From assembly GCA_973895155.1 (NCBI GenBank), contig OZ316894.1, forward strand, positions 10,106,001 to 10,170,000: DNA of 64,000 nucleotides, read 5' to 3'. The position numbers and the translations under genes were made by a program. Numbering within the stretch: position 1 is the stretch's first letter; every line of letters starts with the position of its first letter. Below the pieces are notes generated by a model. That model was not told where the DNA came from and searched no databases. It was given only the letters and a program-made list of their open reading frames with translations. This document shows, piece by piece, positions 48,297 to 58,539 of the stretch. The DNA comes from Marsupella aquatica (taxonomy: Eukaryota > Marchantiophyta).

Positions 48297-50507
48297 TTGG
48301 TTCTCCCATCCCAAGCCCAGAGCATTGACAGAACTTAGCATAAGAATTACCCTTAGCTAAGCATTAGCGGGGCAATAAGTCCATAACAACTTAGCTTACA
48401 TAGTTAGATTCTACCTATAATCTCCTCGAATGATGGCAGTACCAATCTGTCGTAAAGAACTTTTGCTTAGTTTCCTTTTAGCCCTTAGAACTCCTGTATT
48501 GATTACCACCGATAGATCTCGTACGAGTCACCTGCAGGACCCCAATGGGCATATAATTGGTGAAATTGAAAATATGCTTAAACTATTAACAGGAAGGGTC
48601 ATTGATAAGCTCCCCGGGCACCCTACGCAAGGTGTGTGACTCTCCGTCCGTAGTTCGGGTTTCAGATCCGATCCTGTTACAGTGGATGACTAAACAGTTT
48701 GAGGATGCTGAATACCAATCTTATTTCACGACGAGGAAAATAGATGAACAATGTAAAATAGCCACCCAGTAAGAGACAATCTCTAGCTGCTCAAATTATG
48801 TGTAAATTGCCCGTCTGCCTCGAGGGCAGACACTGAGTTAGAAGGGCCGTCTACTCTGCTTCCTTACCAAATGATTATTCAGTTTTCAGGTATGTAGCAT
48901 GCAAATAATGTAAAAAGATTTTTGTTGACCCCTTGCGAATATATCGCAGTAGGTAACATAGATGCTGCAGATCCAGAAAAGGGAAGAGAGCACTAACAAA
49001 CCAGAGTCTGCAATGAACTTATCCCGGAGGAAAGCAACCTAAGACGGAAGAACCATGTAGAATTGAGTTGAGTTTATTAATCAAGTCCGATCGTATAAAG
49101 ACACGAGATTCCACTGCCATATCACGAAGCACCCTTGATTGATGCCCCACAAAGAGTTGCCTTTGTATGATGAAAATTCTCGTTACAATGATGGTTATCT
49201 CAACCTTCGGAATTTTGAAGCAGCAGTAGAAGCAACAACCGATGGCAGCGACGGATTTCGCTTAAGCGTTCGAACAAGTGTTGTTCTAACTCAGCTTAAG
49301 GCACCTCTGTCTGCGCTCAATGCTCGAGAGAAGGGGGGAAATTAGAATTCATACATTCGCAATTGCCTTTGTCAGAACTCACCCGCAGCAATTACAGTGA
49401 AGTAAGGTACAGTAGTATAAACCCAAACTCGAGAAGCGAGCAAGCCCGCTTGACTGGCCCCAGGTAACAATGGGAACTTGGAGAATGCGGAGGTGACCGA
49501 ATCAAGGACAGCTGCGTTTAAATTGTTTCACACATAACAAAGTAAGTGATAATTGGGGAATGCACATATAATCTCATTGGTGCCACGACGAATGGAAAAG
49601 ATTACCATGAAAGAATAGACTGGTTAACTCTTACCCTGTGGACCATGATGACCTATGAGAATGAATGAACGACGACACTGAGGGAGAGCTCTTCCAACAT
49701 GGCCACTTCTAATCCCGTCAACAAACTTGCTCCAAAATAACCAACAGTTAGGGTCAACACCTCCTCTAACAACAAAGAATACATCGTCTGACCTAAAAGC
49801 CTCTATTATTAGCACAACTTTCAAGTCAGACCCCTAGATGCATGAAAATACGGCATACTACAAAAGCATCTCTAAAAAACGAGTGGGCAAAAGTGCATCC
49901 ATAAAGGCTTCAACGACTCACACAGATCCTTTAATCAATATAGTGGGTTCAGCTCAGTAACCAGCTTTGGACCAGCAGATCAAACTCCCCACAATACATA
50001 CCATCGAACCCGTAACACTACCGCCTCCATTCCTCACTAGGATGAATTCATTTCTACAAAGAGGGTCGAATGAATTGCGGCTATCAGTATTGTTATAGAT
50101 CCTGACTAAACAGAGAGGCATTTCCCGGCATAAGTTAATGTTCTTGTAATTCAGGAGATCGATGCGTCTGGGTTTCGTAAGGGTCTGTACTAACATGGAT
50201 AAGGGCCTGGACATGCTTTGGGTGTCCCACTGCTCACTGAGATGTTGCTATTAGCGACACCTTCCTCGACCCAACCTCTTCGGAAACTCGGCATGCTCCT
50301 CGTCATCGACTCAATCCTCGACTTCTGTACGTAATAGGTGATGAAAATGACTAGTTACATCCTCGACTACTGTACTCTCCCTCTCTCTCTTTTGATTGGT
50401 TGGAATACGAATCCTCCGGTCTTGACACAAAGATCTTTATTGTCACTTTCTCTCACACACACATTTAAGAATATACCTCCTCCGTTCGTACTTTCCAATT
50501 CATCACT
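48297..50507. other. Intergenic, no gene recognised
   Basis: No recognisable protein, RNA or element. The longest frames (86 codons or fewer) are without domains. Confidence 0.4.
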
Positions 50508-50694
50508 GAATTGAAGATCTAAGTCTTCATCATTCTTGAGACCCTATCTTACAGATTTGCGACAGTTAATACAGTAACCCTGTTGCGGTATCGTGCCTGA
50601 TGAATTGGAGATCTACGTCTTCATCACTCTCATTCTTGAGACCTTGCCTTACGGATTTGCGACAGTCAGTACAGTAGCCCTATTCGGGTATCGT
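50508..50694. repeat. Tandem duplication, 94-bp unit, 2 copies
   Basis: Copies begin at 50508 and 50602 with GAATTG.AGATCTA.GTCTTC. Both include CATTCTTGAGACC, ATTTGCGACAGT and ACAGTA.CCCT. Confidence 0.8.
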
Positions 50695-50846
50695 GTCTCT
50701 TTCCACCGTAGCTTCAGCCAACAACCTTCGTCATCTATGCTGCTTCGGCTCTACATCGGCCTCCAATCCAATCTCTTTTAGACAACCGTCGTTGGAATGT
50801 GCCTTGCAGAGTGGATGCACCTACTCTGCGAGGCTCACCTCAACAA

Positions 50847-50976
50847 GGTTGCCTTCCCTTGAAGCTAACAGCAGCAGCCTCTTTCGAAAGAAATCATCGA
50901 AACATTCAGAAGGCTGCCTTCCCTTCAAGCTCACAGCAGCAGCCTCTCTCGAAAGAAAGCATCGAAACATTCAGAA
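50847..50976. repeat. Tandem duplication, 65-bp unit, 2 copies
   Basis: Copies begin at 50847 and 50912. Both contain TGCCTTCCCTT.AAGCT, CAGCAGCAGCCTCT and TCGAAAGAAA.CATCGAAACA followed by TTCAGA. The period is not a multiple of three, so it does not preserve a reading frame. Confidence 0.85.
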
Positions 50977-51598
50977 CAGCAGGCTAGGCTTTGTCACCCT
51001 CGATCTATGAATGTGCGCAAAACAACATCATTCGAAGTCATCTCGCACGGTAGTCACCTTCGGACAACTAGGACCCTCCTTGAAACGCCATGGACATCCA
51101 TCTCGCGAGGTTTTCAGGAGGATCAGTGCCTTTCTCGAGCTTCCGTTTCCATCTTTCTCCCACTATCAATAAGACTTGTGAACACAGTGGAACCTATGAA
51201 CTCAATAGGGTGTCTCAAAGCTGACACACAATTTGATGTACCTTAACTCCCTAGTTATGGTTATGAACACAAAAAGATATGCATTACATGGGTTTTTGTT
51301 CCCTCCTAGTTATGGATTACTGAATTCATGTTTTTGTTCCCTCCTAGTTATGGATTATGTACACAAAAAGTGATAGATTACAGAATTCATAGTCCATAAT
51401 TTTTTGCCATAAGGATCAGTCTATGCCTTAACCATTAGCCACTGGAGAGGCTCGTGAAAGAAAAAACAAATAAAACTTTTACATAGTCTTGTGAAAAAGT
51501 TATGACCTATTCTTTATGACCGAATGTCATCATCCATAATTTCCAAGTTTTAAGACGCCCTAATGGGATCCCTACTCTCTATCCCTAGCCCAATGCCA
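50977..51598. other. Intergenic with small tandem repeat
   Basis: The words TTTTTGTTCCCTCCTAGTTA and ATGGATTA recur at 51292 and 51331, an incomplete local duplication. No gene recognised. Confidence 0.4.
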
Positions 51599-51920
51599 TT
51601 GCACAAAAGATGTCAAAGGAGGCAAACATATCCCTGCCATACATGTGTGTAAGACAAGAAATGTGTGTAAAACAAAGATGTCAAGGCGAGAGAAAGTAAT
51701 GCAGGTGGGGCAATGAAGTTGTTGAGGCATCTTATGTGTCGTACCCAGCCACACACTTGTTGGAGCCATTGTGGTTGCAAGAGAGAGACATAAACTGAAT
51801 GCCCCAAGTATGCCAACAAAATGGGAGAACCAGTTGGGTGCCAACCCAATGCAATCTTTTCCTCAACTCAACATCTTTTGTGCAACGCACATGCATCAGT
51901 CATGTGCATCAGTCGACTAG
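51599..51920 (+). mobile_element. Helitron-like element (3' end well defined)
   Basis: The right end has the textbook layout of a Helitron 3' terminus. A 7-bp stem GCACATG (51887-51893) pairs with CATGTGC (51901-51907) across a 7-base loop. Nine bases follow, then CTAG (51917-51920) directly before a T, fitting insertion between A and T. Just inside lies ACATCTTTTGTGCAA (51871-51885), which is the exact reverse complement of TTGCACAAAAGATGT at 51599-51613. The left end is therefore placed at or upstream of 51599, but I could not fix a TC start. No helicase is encoded, so it would be non-autonomous. The 15-bp core also occurs in the minisatellite at 3967-5290. Confidence 0.55.
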
Positions 51921-52131
51921 TTTACTATAAAAGGCCTTTCAAGGCAACAGAAAAGTGTTTGGTCCATTGGATTCCTGGCGCAAAGTGGGAGGTGGCCAAC
52001 TTGTGTTTTGCCAGCCAGACTAAATATCCCCACTCCCAAAAGAAACTCCACACCTCCAAAATAATTGCAAGGTGGAAGGGCCCAAGATGAATAGAGAATA
52101 ATCAACAGCCCTAAGACACTATCCTTTTACA

Positions 52132-52670
52132 GACCCCCATGAGAGGTCTCTTGCAAATTCCCTGCCACGAGGTTGCACCACATCACCACAACCAGCCACA
52201 AAATAGGAATGATCCTACTTTTAGCAATAACAAATGTGCACATTCATGTTTGTGGCAAAAGCAACGTAACTTTTGGGGCACCATGCCGTAAGACATTAAA
52301 CGTAGAAAAAACCAAAATACGAAGGAAGAGGTGTCATTTATTAAAATAAAGTTACTATTCTAATGTTTGTCAAAGATATATCAAAGGTTTATATCAAAAT
52401 GCTTGTATTTTTTAATTGTTTGCAAGTTCAAAAAAACCAATCGATAGAAATGTACATAGTTAGAAGCCCTTTGGGTCCACATTGTAAAATTAAATAATCA
52501 ATCTCCTTAGTACTTGATAAAATATGTCAATGTTTGATTCATTGGAAACTCAAGATCAAGATTTAGAAACTCATGACCTCTTTAGTAGTGTCTTGATACA
52601 ATCTCTCAATGTCACACTCATTGGAAAGCTAGAGTAAAATTAGAAACTCATATTAATCTCCTTAATACTT
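52132..52670. repeat. Dispersed repeat, copy 2 (truncated)
   Basis: Close match to 13375-13910, starting at the same GACCCCCATGAGAGG word and ending abruptly at a T run (52668-52676) just before LTR-like sequence. The minisatellite part seen in copy 1 after 13910 is missing, so the right side was probably lost or displaced when the LTR elements arrived. Confidence 0.8.
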
Positions 52671-52709
52671 TTTTTTGCCCCAAAAAAACCAATTGAATTC
52701 CATTCAAAA

Positions 52710-52997
52710 TGTTAAGGATTGCTCTTAGTCTTGTGACTCAAAGGTTACGACAATTAGGTTAACCTCAGTTAGGGACTTAGCTGAGGTTAGGTTAGTCATG
52801 TGTGACCTTGCATATACCAGGGCTAGTGTAAGCCGCTGGTATATGGTGTTTGCTCATTGTAATAGGAGCAACTTGAGGAAGAGAGAGAGCTTGTGTGTTC
52901 AACGACTCTTGAAATAAAGTTGTTGTGTTCGTGTGGACGTAGCCTTGGAGAAGAGATGAACTATGTATGGATTGTGTCAACTACGTGAGCATGGTAT
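52710..52997 (+). mobile_element. Diverged copia-type LTR fragment
   Basis: Begins TGTTAAGGATTGCTCTTAGT, then CTTGTGACTCA, and follows the layout of the LTRs at 52998 and 54045: direct ACCTCAGTTAGGGACTTAGCT-like text, a GCTCATTGTAATAGGAGC counterpart, and a closing TGTGTCAACT. It is clearly related but much more diverged and stops without a CA end where the next LTR starts. It may be the 5' LTR of the copia relic or a separate older insertion. Confidence 0.55.
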
Positions 52998-53341
52998 TGT
53001 TAGATATTGCTCTAGTCTTGTGACTCATGAGCTAACCATAGTTAGGCTAACTCGAGTTAAGACTTAGCTAATGTTAGCAGTAGTGCTGTTGTGTATATTT
53101 CCAGGGCTGGTGCCAGCCCCTGGTGGAACTTAGGCTCATTGTTATGGAGCTAGTTGAGAGATAGGGAGAGCTTGCGCTGTGGATGCTTGGTATGGCCAGT
53201 CGGCCTAGAGTGCAGTAAAGCTCTTGTGTGTTCCCGTGGACATAGCCTCATGTGGAGGTGAACCACGTATCTCTTTGTGTCGACTCTTGTGCGTTGGATA
53301 GTTCATGGGCTTGCCATTGAAAATTTCGTCTATGCTCAACA
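52998..53341 (+). mobile_element. 5' LTR of TRIM-like element
   Basis: 344 bp, starting TGTTAGATATTGCTCTAGTC and ending GTCTATGCTCAACA, so it has the TG...CA boundary and a short TGTT/AACA inverted end. About 92 percent identical by eye to the LTR at 54045-54388, exactly equal in length. The primer site follows two bases later. Confidence 0.85.
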
Positions 53342-53343
53342 AG

Positions 53344-53355
53344 TGGTATCAGAGC
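53344..53355 (+). promoter_or_regulatory. Primer-binding site for initiator Met-tRNA
   Basis: TGGTATCAGAGC, two bases after the LTR end, is the standard plant initiator-methionine tRNA primer site used by copia-type retroelements to begin minus-strand DNA synthesis. Confidence 0.9.
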
Positions 53356-54044
53356 ATGTTTGGGAGTGACTAGGTTTTTTCGTGACAGGTTTTTCCAGCG
53401 TTCATTGTCGGTGGCACATTCAGAGTTTTGTCACATGAAACTCGAATGTGTGTGGCTCAACGGATAGTTAGTGAGAGGGCATTCTAACGGTGGTTAGAAC
53501 TCGTTGATCGGTATTCGTGGTGCGGAGGAATTGATGTTTGCGTCGTTCAGGGTTTATTCATGTTCGATGACTTTTTTGGGGGAGAGACCAGAGTTCGCAT
53601 TTTTTGACGGTATGAGTTGTGCGGTGCGGGAGGTGTTGCATGTTGTAACTCAAGTTGAAGGTTGAAGCGAGTTGGTCATTTTGGTAGCTGAGTTGCTGCC
53701 GAGTTGTTACCAAGTGCATCGTGACAAGAGAAGGGGGAGTTCAGGTTTTTTTTTAACAAGCTATGGAGCTTGTTCCCATCTGAACCGGGTTTCTCTTTGT
53801 GACGTCCGACTCAATGGAAGAAATGCGAAGTGCTACGGCTCAACGGTTTGATCGCGGTGAGGCGGTCATTTTGAGCCCGAGATTGGCACTTGACACAGAG
53901 TGAAGGCAACGTGACGGAAAGTTTTTCCTCTGCTGGAGTTGCAAACTTTGCCGGTGCAATTTGGCAACATTTCCCGTCGGCAGCGTTCACTTTTCTCGTT
54001 TAAATCAATGGCGATTAGGTTTGTAACAAGGCTTGAGTTGTGTT

Positions 54045-54388
54045 TGTTAGATATTGCTCTAGTCTTGTGACTCATGAGCTAACCATAGTTAGTCTAACTC
54101 GGGTTAGGACTTAGCTAATGTTAGGGGTTGTGCTGTTGTGCATATAGCCAAGCTGATGCCAGACCCTGGGTGGAACTTAGGCTCATTGTTATGGAGCTAG
54201 TTGAGAGATAGGGAGAGCTTGTGCTGTGGATGCTTGGTATGGCCGGTCGGTCTAGAGTGCAATAAAGCTCTTGTGTGTTCCCGTGGACATAGCCTCATAT
54301 GGAGGTGAACCACGTATCTCTCTGTGTCGACTCTTGTGCGTTGGATGGTTCATGGGCTTGCCGTTGCGAATGTCGTCTATGCTCAACA
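54045..54388 (+). mobile_element. 3' LTR of TRIM-like element
   Basis: Same boundaries as the 5' LTR (TGTTAGATATT...GCTCAACA) and same length. Differences between the two are mostly transitions. No primer site follows it, which argues that it closes the small element rather than opening the copia relic. Confidence 0.85.
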
Positions 54389-55604
54389 ATGTCTACTTTG
54401 GCATGTTTTTTAAGTTACTTTAGTGATAAATTTTCTTGTGTATACCCCATACCTCGTCTTTACCCCGTCTTTACCCCCATACCTAGTATTTTCAATTCCA
54501 GCCCCTCGGCTCTCGCAGCCATTTTCGCAGCGTCGGCCGGCGCAAAAATTGCCACTTTGATCCCCGGGCCGGCTCGCACAGTTCACGGCTGCACACCAGC
54601 CGTCCAAATTTTTTTACCTCATGCACCCCTCGCCTTAGGCTGCCGGCGCCAGCAGCGACCACAGCACCCCTGCGCCCTGCCCACCGGCTCACGCCCTGCC
54701 GGCCCTACCACCTCCTTGCGCCCTACCCTGTCTCCTGCCTGCACCCCTCCCCGGACAGGGCATTTTTTTGCCCCCGACCCCGTATCCGACTGTGCATGCA
54801 GCCGTAGCTGCTCCGCCGCCACCTCCTTTATGCCCCCTTACGCTCATCTTGCGTACGCCCGACCCCATACAGGATGTATTTTTTATTTAAGATGCGTTTG
54901 GACCCCCTTTAGGGCCCTCTTTTTTAGCCATTTTTTCTTCCCTCTTGTTTCCTCTATGTGTCGGGACCTCCTGCCCTCCATTTTAACCGCTTTGCTAGGG
55001 GGAACGGACCCCTGTGAGACCTATCAGACTGTGCAAGAATATTCCCAAAAAACATTGAGTCATTTTGTGGCCATCCGACAAAGATTTTGTCCGCCAAACG
55101 GTAACTTTTTTGGTTCTTTTTTGGCGAGGTCGTAGCCACTGGAGTTAGCAATGCGACGCACCAATCACATCGTAATTCCAATGACGGGTTGTACTTGGTA
55201 TTTTGGTTATTCCCTGAGGTGGTCAAAACGAGGGAGTTTCCCAAGGTTTTACCCACCCCAACCAAAATTTGAATAATTTTTCCGTCAAATTTTGATTTTG
55301 ATTTTGGCTTTCAATATTGGACTCCTAGCTTCATGGGCTACGCGGCGGTGTTGAGTTTTGATTTTTATGAGAAGTCTCAAAAAAAAATGTTTCTTTGTGA
55401 TTGTTTCATACGAGTGACTCGGAGAATATTGGAAGAATTGGCGTCGGTGGAGCTTCAGGATCGCGATGATCAGACAAAGAGTCTGAGGAGGAGCTACTTT
55501 CGTTTGAGGAGGAACTAGTATTACCGGAACAATCACCGGTGTGGCGTGTATTAGAGGAAGCTGTTCTACTACCAGAGCTGTCGGTAGTGGGAAAGAATAG
55601 GGAG
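54389..55604. other. Sequence between TRIM and copia gag, no gene accepted
   Basis: A 278-codon plus-strand frame starts inside the LTR (54299) and runs to 55135. It is rich in Pro, Ala, Cys and Ser, with open frames on the other strand over the same DNA, and has no domain, so I treat it as chance in C-rich sequence. 55140-55604 may be the untranslated leader of the copia element, ending in an A-rich stretch before gag. Confidence 0.4.
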
Positions 55605-56462
55605 ATGGCAAGATCAGGAGTGAAGTTTGAGGTGAAGAAGTACAATGGACGTACTGACTACTTGCTGTGGGAGAATCAAGTGAAGGGTGTTCTTCAAGCC
55701 ATGGGCTTAGCTCATCTGCTTTCTTTACGAGAGCAGTATGATGAAGAGGAGGAGATTTTTGTGAAGCAGTGGAGACAAGAGCAGATGATTGTTGTCAATG
55801 CAGTGATGCTATACCTCAAGCCGTATATCATCAAGAAGTTGGATGATTATGACGACTATGCATCACTCTTCAAGGCCCATAGAGAGAAGTACTACTAGGA
55901 AGATGCGTCAGACCGGCTGTACAAGAAGTCTCTCTTGATGAGCCTCAGGCTCAAGGAAGGGAGTAAGCTGTAGGATAACCTGGATGAGTTTGATAGTCTA
56001 CCAGTGGATCTGTGAAATCTGGGAAAGGGAGTTGAAGATGAGGATAAGGCCTTGCTTCTGCTAAGCTCCTTACCGCCGTCTTATGAGGGCTTGAAATAGG
56101 TACTCTTGTATAGAGATCTGAAGTCCATTTTGTATAATGAGCTGATGAGTTCATTACTGTCAGATGATGCTCAAAAGAAGTTGGGTCAAGCACAGACAAC
56201 ATCTTCTTCTGGCACTACATTAAACGTGAACCGGGGAAGACCAGCGCAGCGCACGAATGGGCAGAACAGGTGTAGATCTACATCACGGGGGAGATCTAAA
56301 TCCAAAGGGAAATTGCAAGAGAGGAAGCCTCTTGCATGTTGGAGATGTGACAAGCCTAGCCACATGAAAAGGGATTGTCGAGTAAAGGACTCTACTGCAT
56401 CAGCTAATGCGGCATCGAGCTTGCATGAGGTAGATTTACTCGATGATGATGACATATTGTGA
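55605..56462 (+). pseudogene. Ty1/copia gag, interrupted by four stop codons
   Basis: Starts MARSGVKFEVKKYNG at 55605 with the copia gag pattern W-E-NQVKGVLQ. One frame carries on through TAG (55896-55898), TAG at about 55972, TGA at about 56012 and TAG at about 56098, then reaches the zinc knuckle CWRCDKPSHMKRDC (C-x2-C-x4-H-x4-C, near 56338-56380) and ends at TGA 56460-56462. Gag makes the nucleocapsid shell of virus-like particles in the cytoplasm. The UBN2-type and zinc-knuckle parts are intact in order, but the stops show it is dead. Each stop could come from a Trp, Gln or Arg codon by one C-to-T (or G-to-A) change. Confidence 0.85.
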
Positions 56463-57310
56463 TGTCAAGGTTATGCTCTCAACGTAGTGTCAAATCCAAG
56501 TAGTGATAACTGCGGAGATGACTGGATTCTAGATAGTGCATGTACTTTTCACATTTGCTCTAGAAAAGATTTTTTCAGTTCTTACATAGTTTCCAACGGG
56601 TCAGTGTTGATGGGAAATGGAATCCCATGTCAAATAGTTGGACTTGGATCTGTTAGATTTTAGATGTTTGATGGTGCTTTGAGAACGTTGAGGAATGTGA
56701 GACATATTCCCAGCATGATGAAAAATCTCATTTCACTTGGAGTTTTAGGAGCAAATGGCCATCGGTGGAGTTTTGGTAATGGTGTCCTTCAGGTTTCAAC
56801 TGGTATTAAAGTTGTATTGAAGGAAAAGAGACATAAAAATCTATACGTTTTGGAGGGCAATGTAGTCTGTAATGAAGCCAATGTAACCTTATCTCATGAG
56901 GAGATGGCCCGGCTGTGGCACTTCTGTTTGGGCCACATGAGTGAAAAAGGTTTGGTTATTCTTCAGAAGAAAGGATTACCTTCTAATTTGCAATCTTGTA
57001 AGTTGGAATTTTGAGCACTGTGTGCTTGGGAAGTAGCATAGGAAACCCTTCGGAGTTGGAACTCACACCAGCAAGGAGGTACTTGAGTATGTACATAGTG
57101 ATGTGTGGGGTCCAGCCCTTACTCCCTCACATTCTGGACGGTTATACTATGTCACGTTCATAGACGATTACTCAAGGTATATGTGGATATACTTTCTACA
57201 CAATAAGTCTGATATTTTTGCCACTTTTAAGGAGTGGAAAGCCCAAGTTGAGAATCAGACTAGTAATAAGTGAGATATCTTCGATCAGATAATGGCGGTG
57301 AATACAGTTC
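56463..57310 (+). pseudogene. copia protease and integrase N-terminal half, broken
   Basis: Continuing from gag, the frame shows the aspartic protease site DDWILDSACTFHICSRKDFF (about 56518-56577). A stop TAG lies near 56660, and then the pre-integrase domain begins at FDGALRTLRNVRHIP. LWHFCLGHMSEKG (about 56914-56952) is part of the GAG-pre-integrase motif. The frame is lost at 57013 by an apparent one-base deletion in the EFC-EHC zinc-binding word. In the next frame the integrase core follows: HSDVWGPA with the first catalytic Asp, FIDDYSRYMW, and then after another shift LRSDNGGEYS with the second Asp. The DNA then jumps directly to reverse transcriptase at about 57308, so the catalytic Glu and everything up to the middle of reverse transcriptase are missing. 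Confidence 0.85.
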
Positions 57311-58299
57311 TCTATGGCGATGAATACGATTATCTATGTGGATGATATGCTGATTGTGGCTAAAGATCAATCTGAGGTTGACAAGCTCAAGGCAAAATTG
57401 AGCTCTGAATTCAGGATGAAGGATCTTGGTATGGCCAAGAGAATCTTAGGGATGAAGATTTTTAGGAACTCTGATACTGGACAACTGTGCTTGAGTTAAG
57501 GCCAGTATGCAGGGAAAGTACTTGCACGATTCAACATGGAAAATTGTAAGCCAATGAGTATTCCTTTAGCTTCACATTTCATCATCAGCTTTCTCTCCTA
57601 CGGATGTTGTGGAAAAAGGTCTGGTGGTTAAGATTCCTTATGAGCAGACAATAGGCAGTTTGATGTATTTGATGACTTGTACTAGGCCTGACTTGGCCCT
57701 AGCGATGGGCAAGGTTAGCAGATTCATGTCAAATCTAGGGAAGGTACATTGGGAAGCTGTTAAATGGATTCTCAGGTATCTGAATGGAACACAGGACTAT
57801 GGTTTACTATTTGATGCCAGATCAAATAGAACGTTAGTTAGCTATGTAGATTCTAACTATGGAGGCTGTCTGGATACAAGGAGGTCTACAACTGGGTTTT
57901 GTATTTACTCTTGAAGAAGGATGTATCAGTTGGAAATCTACCTTGTAAAAGTATATATCTCAGTCTACTACAGAAGCAAAGTATGTTGCAGCAGTAGAAG
58001 CGACAAAGGAAGCAATTTGGTTGGACAAGTTCATCGCGGAGATGGATTTAGAGCATGGCAAAATGACTCTAAACTGTGATAGTCAGAGTGCTCTTTACTT
58101 GGCTGCTAACCAGGTGATGGATAGCAGGGTGAAGCACATTGATATCAGGTACCATTTTATCAGGCAAGCAGTGTCTGATAAAACTTTTGAGCTAGTCAAG
58201 ATTGATGGAAAGCTCAATCCCGCTGATGCCTTTACCAAAGTGATTCCTTTGGAGAGTTTCTCAAGCTATCATGCTACTTTGCAGGTTTTGCAGTTGTAG
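57311..58299 (+). pseudogene. copia reverse transcriptase (3' part) and RNase H, broken
   Basis: Starts in the middle of reverse transcriptase at the catalytic NTIIYVDDMLIVAKD (YVDD at about 57329-57340). It continues FRMKDLGMAKRILGM to a TAA at 57497-57499 where a Gln is expected. After a shift near 57590 comes QTIGSLMYLMTCTRPDLALA and the RNase H entry YVDSNYGGCLDTRRSTTGFC (57844-57903). A further shift and a TAA follow, then the RNase H end with STTEAKYVAAVEATKEAIW (the usual TEAEY changed to TEAKY), LNCDSQSALYLAAN and HIDIRYHFIR, with stop at 58297-58299. These domains would copy element RNA to DNA. Multiple lesions make it non-functional. Confidence 0.88.
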
Positions 58300-58410
58300 C
58301 ACAAGTAGAGTTATTTAGCAATGTGTGACTATTTGTAAATGGATTACTCATTCTAGTTCAATGGCTACGGCTTAGTTCTAGTTAACCCTTAGTTAACCCT
58401 TATGGTTTTT

Positions 58411-58499
58411 AGGGGGAGACCTGTTTAGGTGATTGTCTAGAACTTCCCACTGAGGATTCCATATGGTAGCATTTAGTCGAGTCCCCAAGACAAGAGTCA
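58411..58499 (+). mobile_element. Polypurine tract and truncated 3' LTR of the copia relic
   Basis: AGGGGGAGAC (58411-58420) is a typical copia polypurine tract. It is followed at 58422 by TGTTTAGGTGATTGTCTAGA, which resembles the start of the LTRs at 52710, 52998 and 54045. Only 78 bp of this LTR remain before the CACTA end at 58500, so the DNA transposon appears to have inserted into it. Confidence 0.65.
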
Positions 58500-58539
58500 C
58501 ACTAGTACATTTTCGGGCCTTTATTCGATAGGATTTACA

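Larger units (their letters stand above)
52998..54388 (+). mobile_element. Short non-autonomous LTR retroelement (TRIM-like)
   Basis: Two 344-bp LTRs (52998-53341 and 54045-54388) flank a 703-bp internal region that has the Met-tRNA primer site but no gag or pol coding sequence. Total length is 1391 bp, in the range of TRIM or small non-autonomous elements that need proteins supplied by a relative. The flanking five bases (GGTAT before, ATGTC after) do not match, so the target duplication is lost, or the pair arose by recombination or deletion rather than simple insertion. A polypurine tract before the second LTR is not obvious. LTR divergence implies the element is not young. Confidence 0.7.

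Noticed and set aside
54299-55135. 278-codon plus-strand frame, the second longest in the window
   Set aside because: It begins inside an LTR, is dominated by Pro/Ala/Cys/Ser from C-rich DNA, overlaps open frames on the other strand and shows no domain. Chance is the better explanation.
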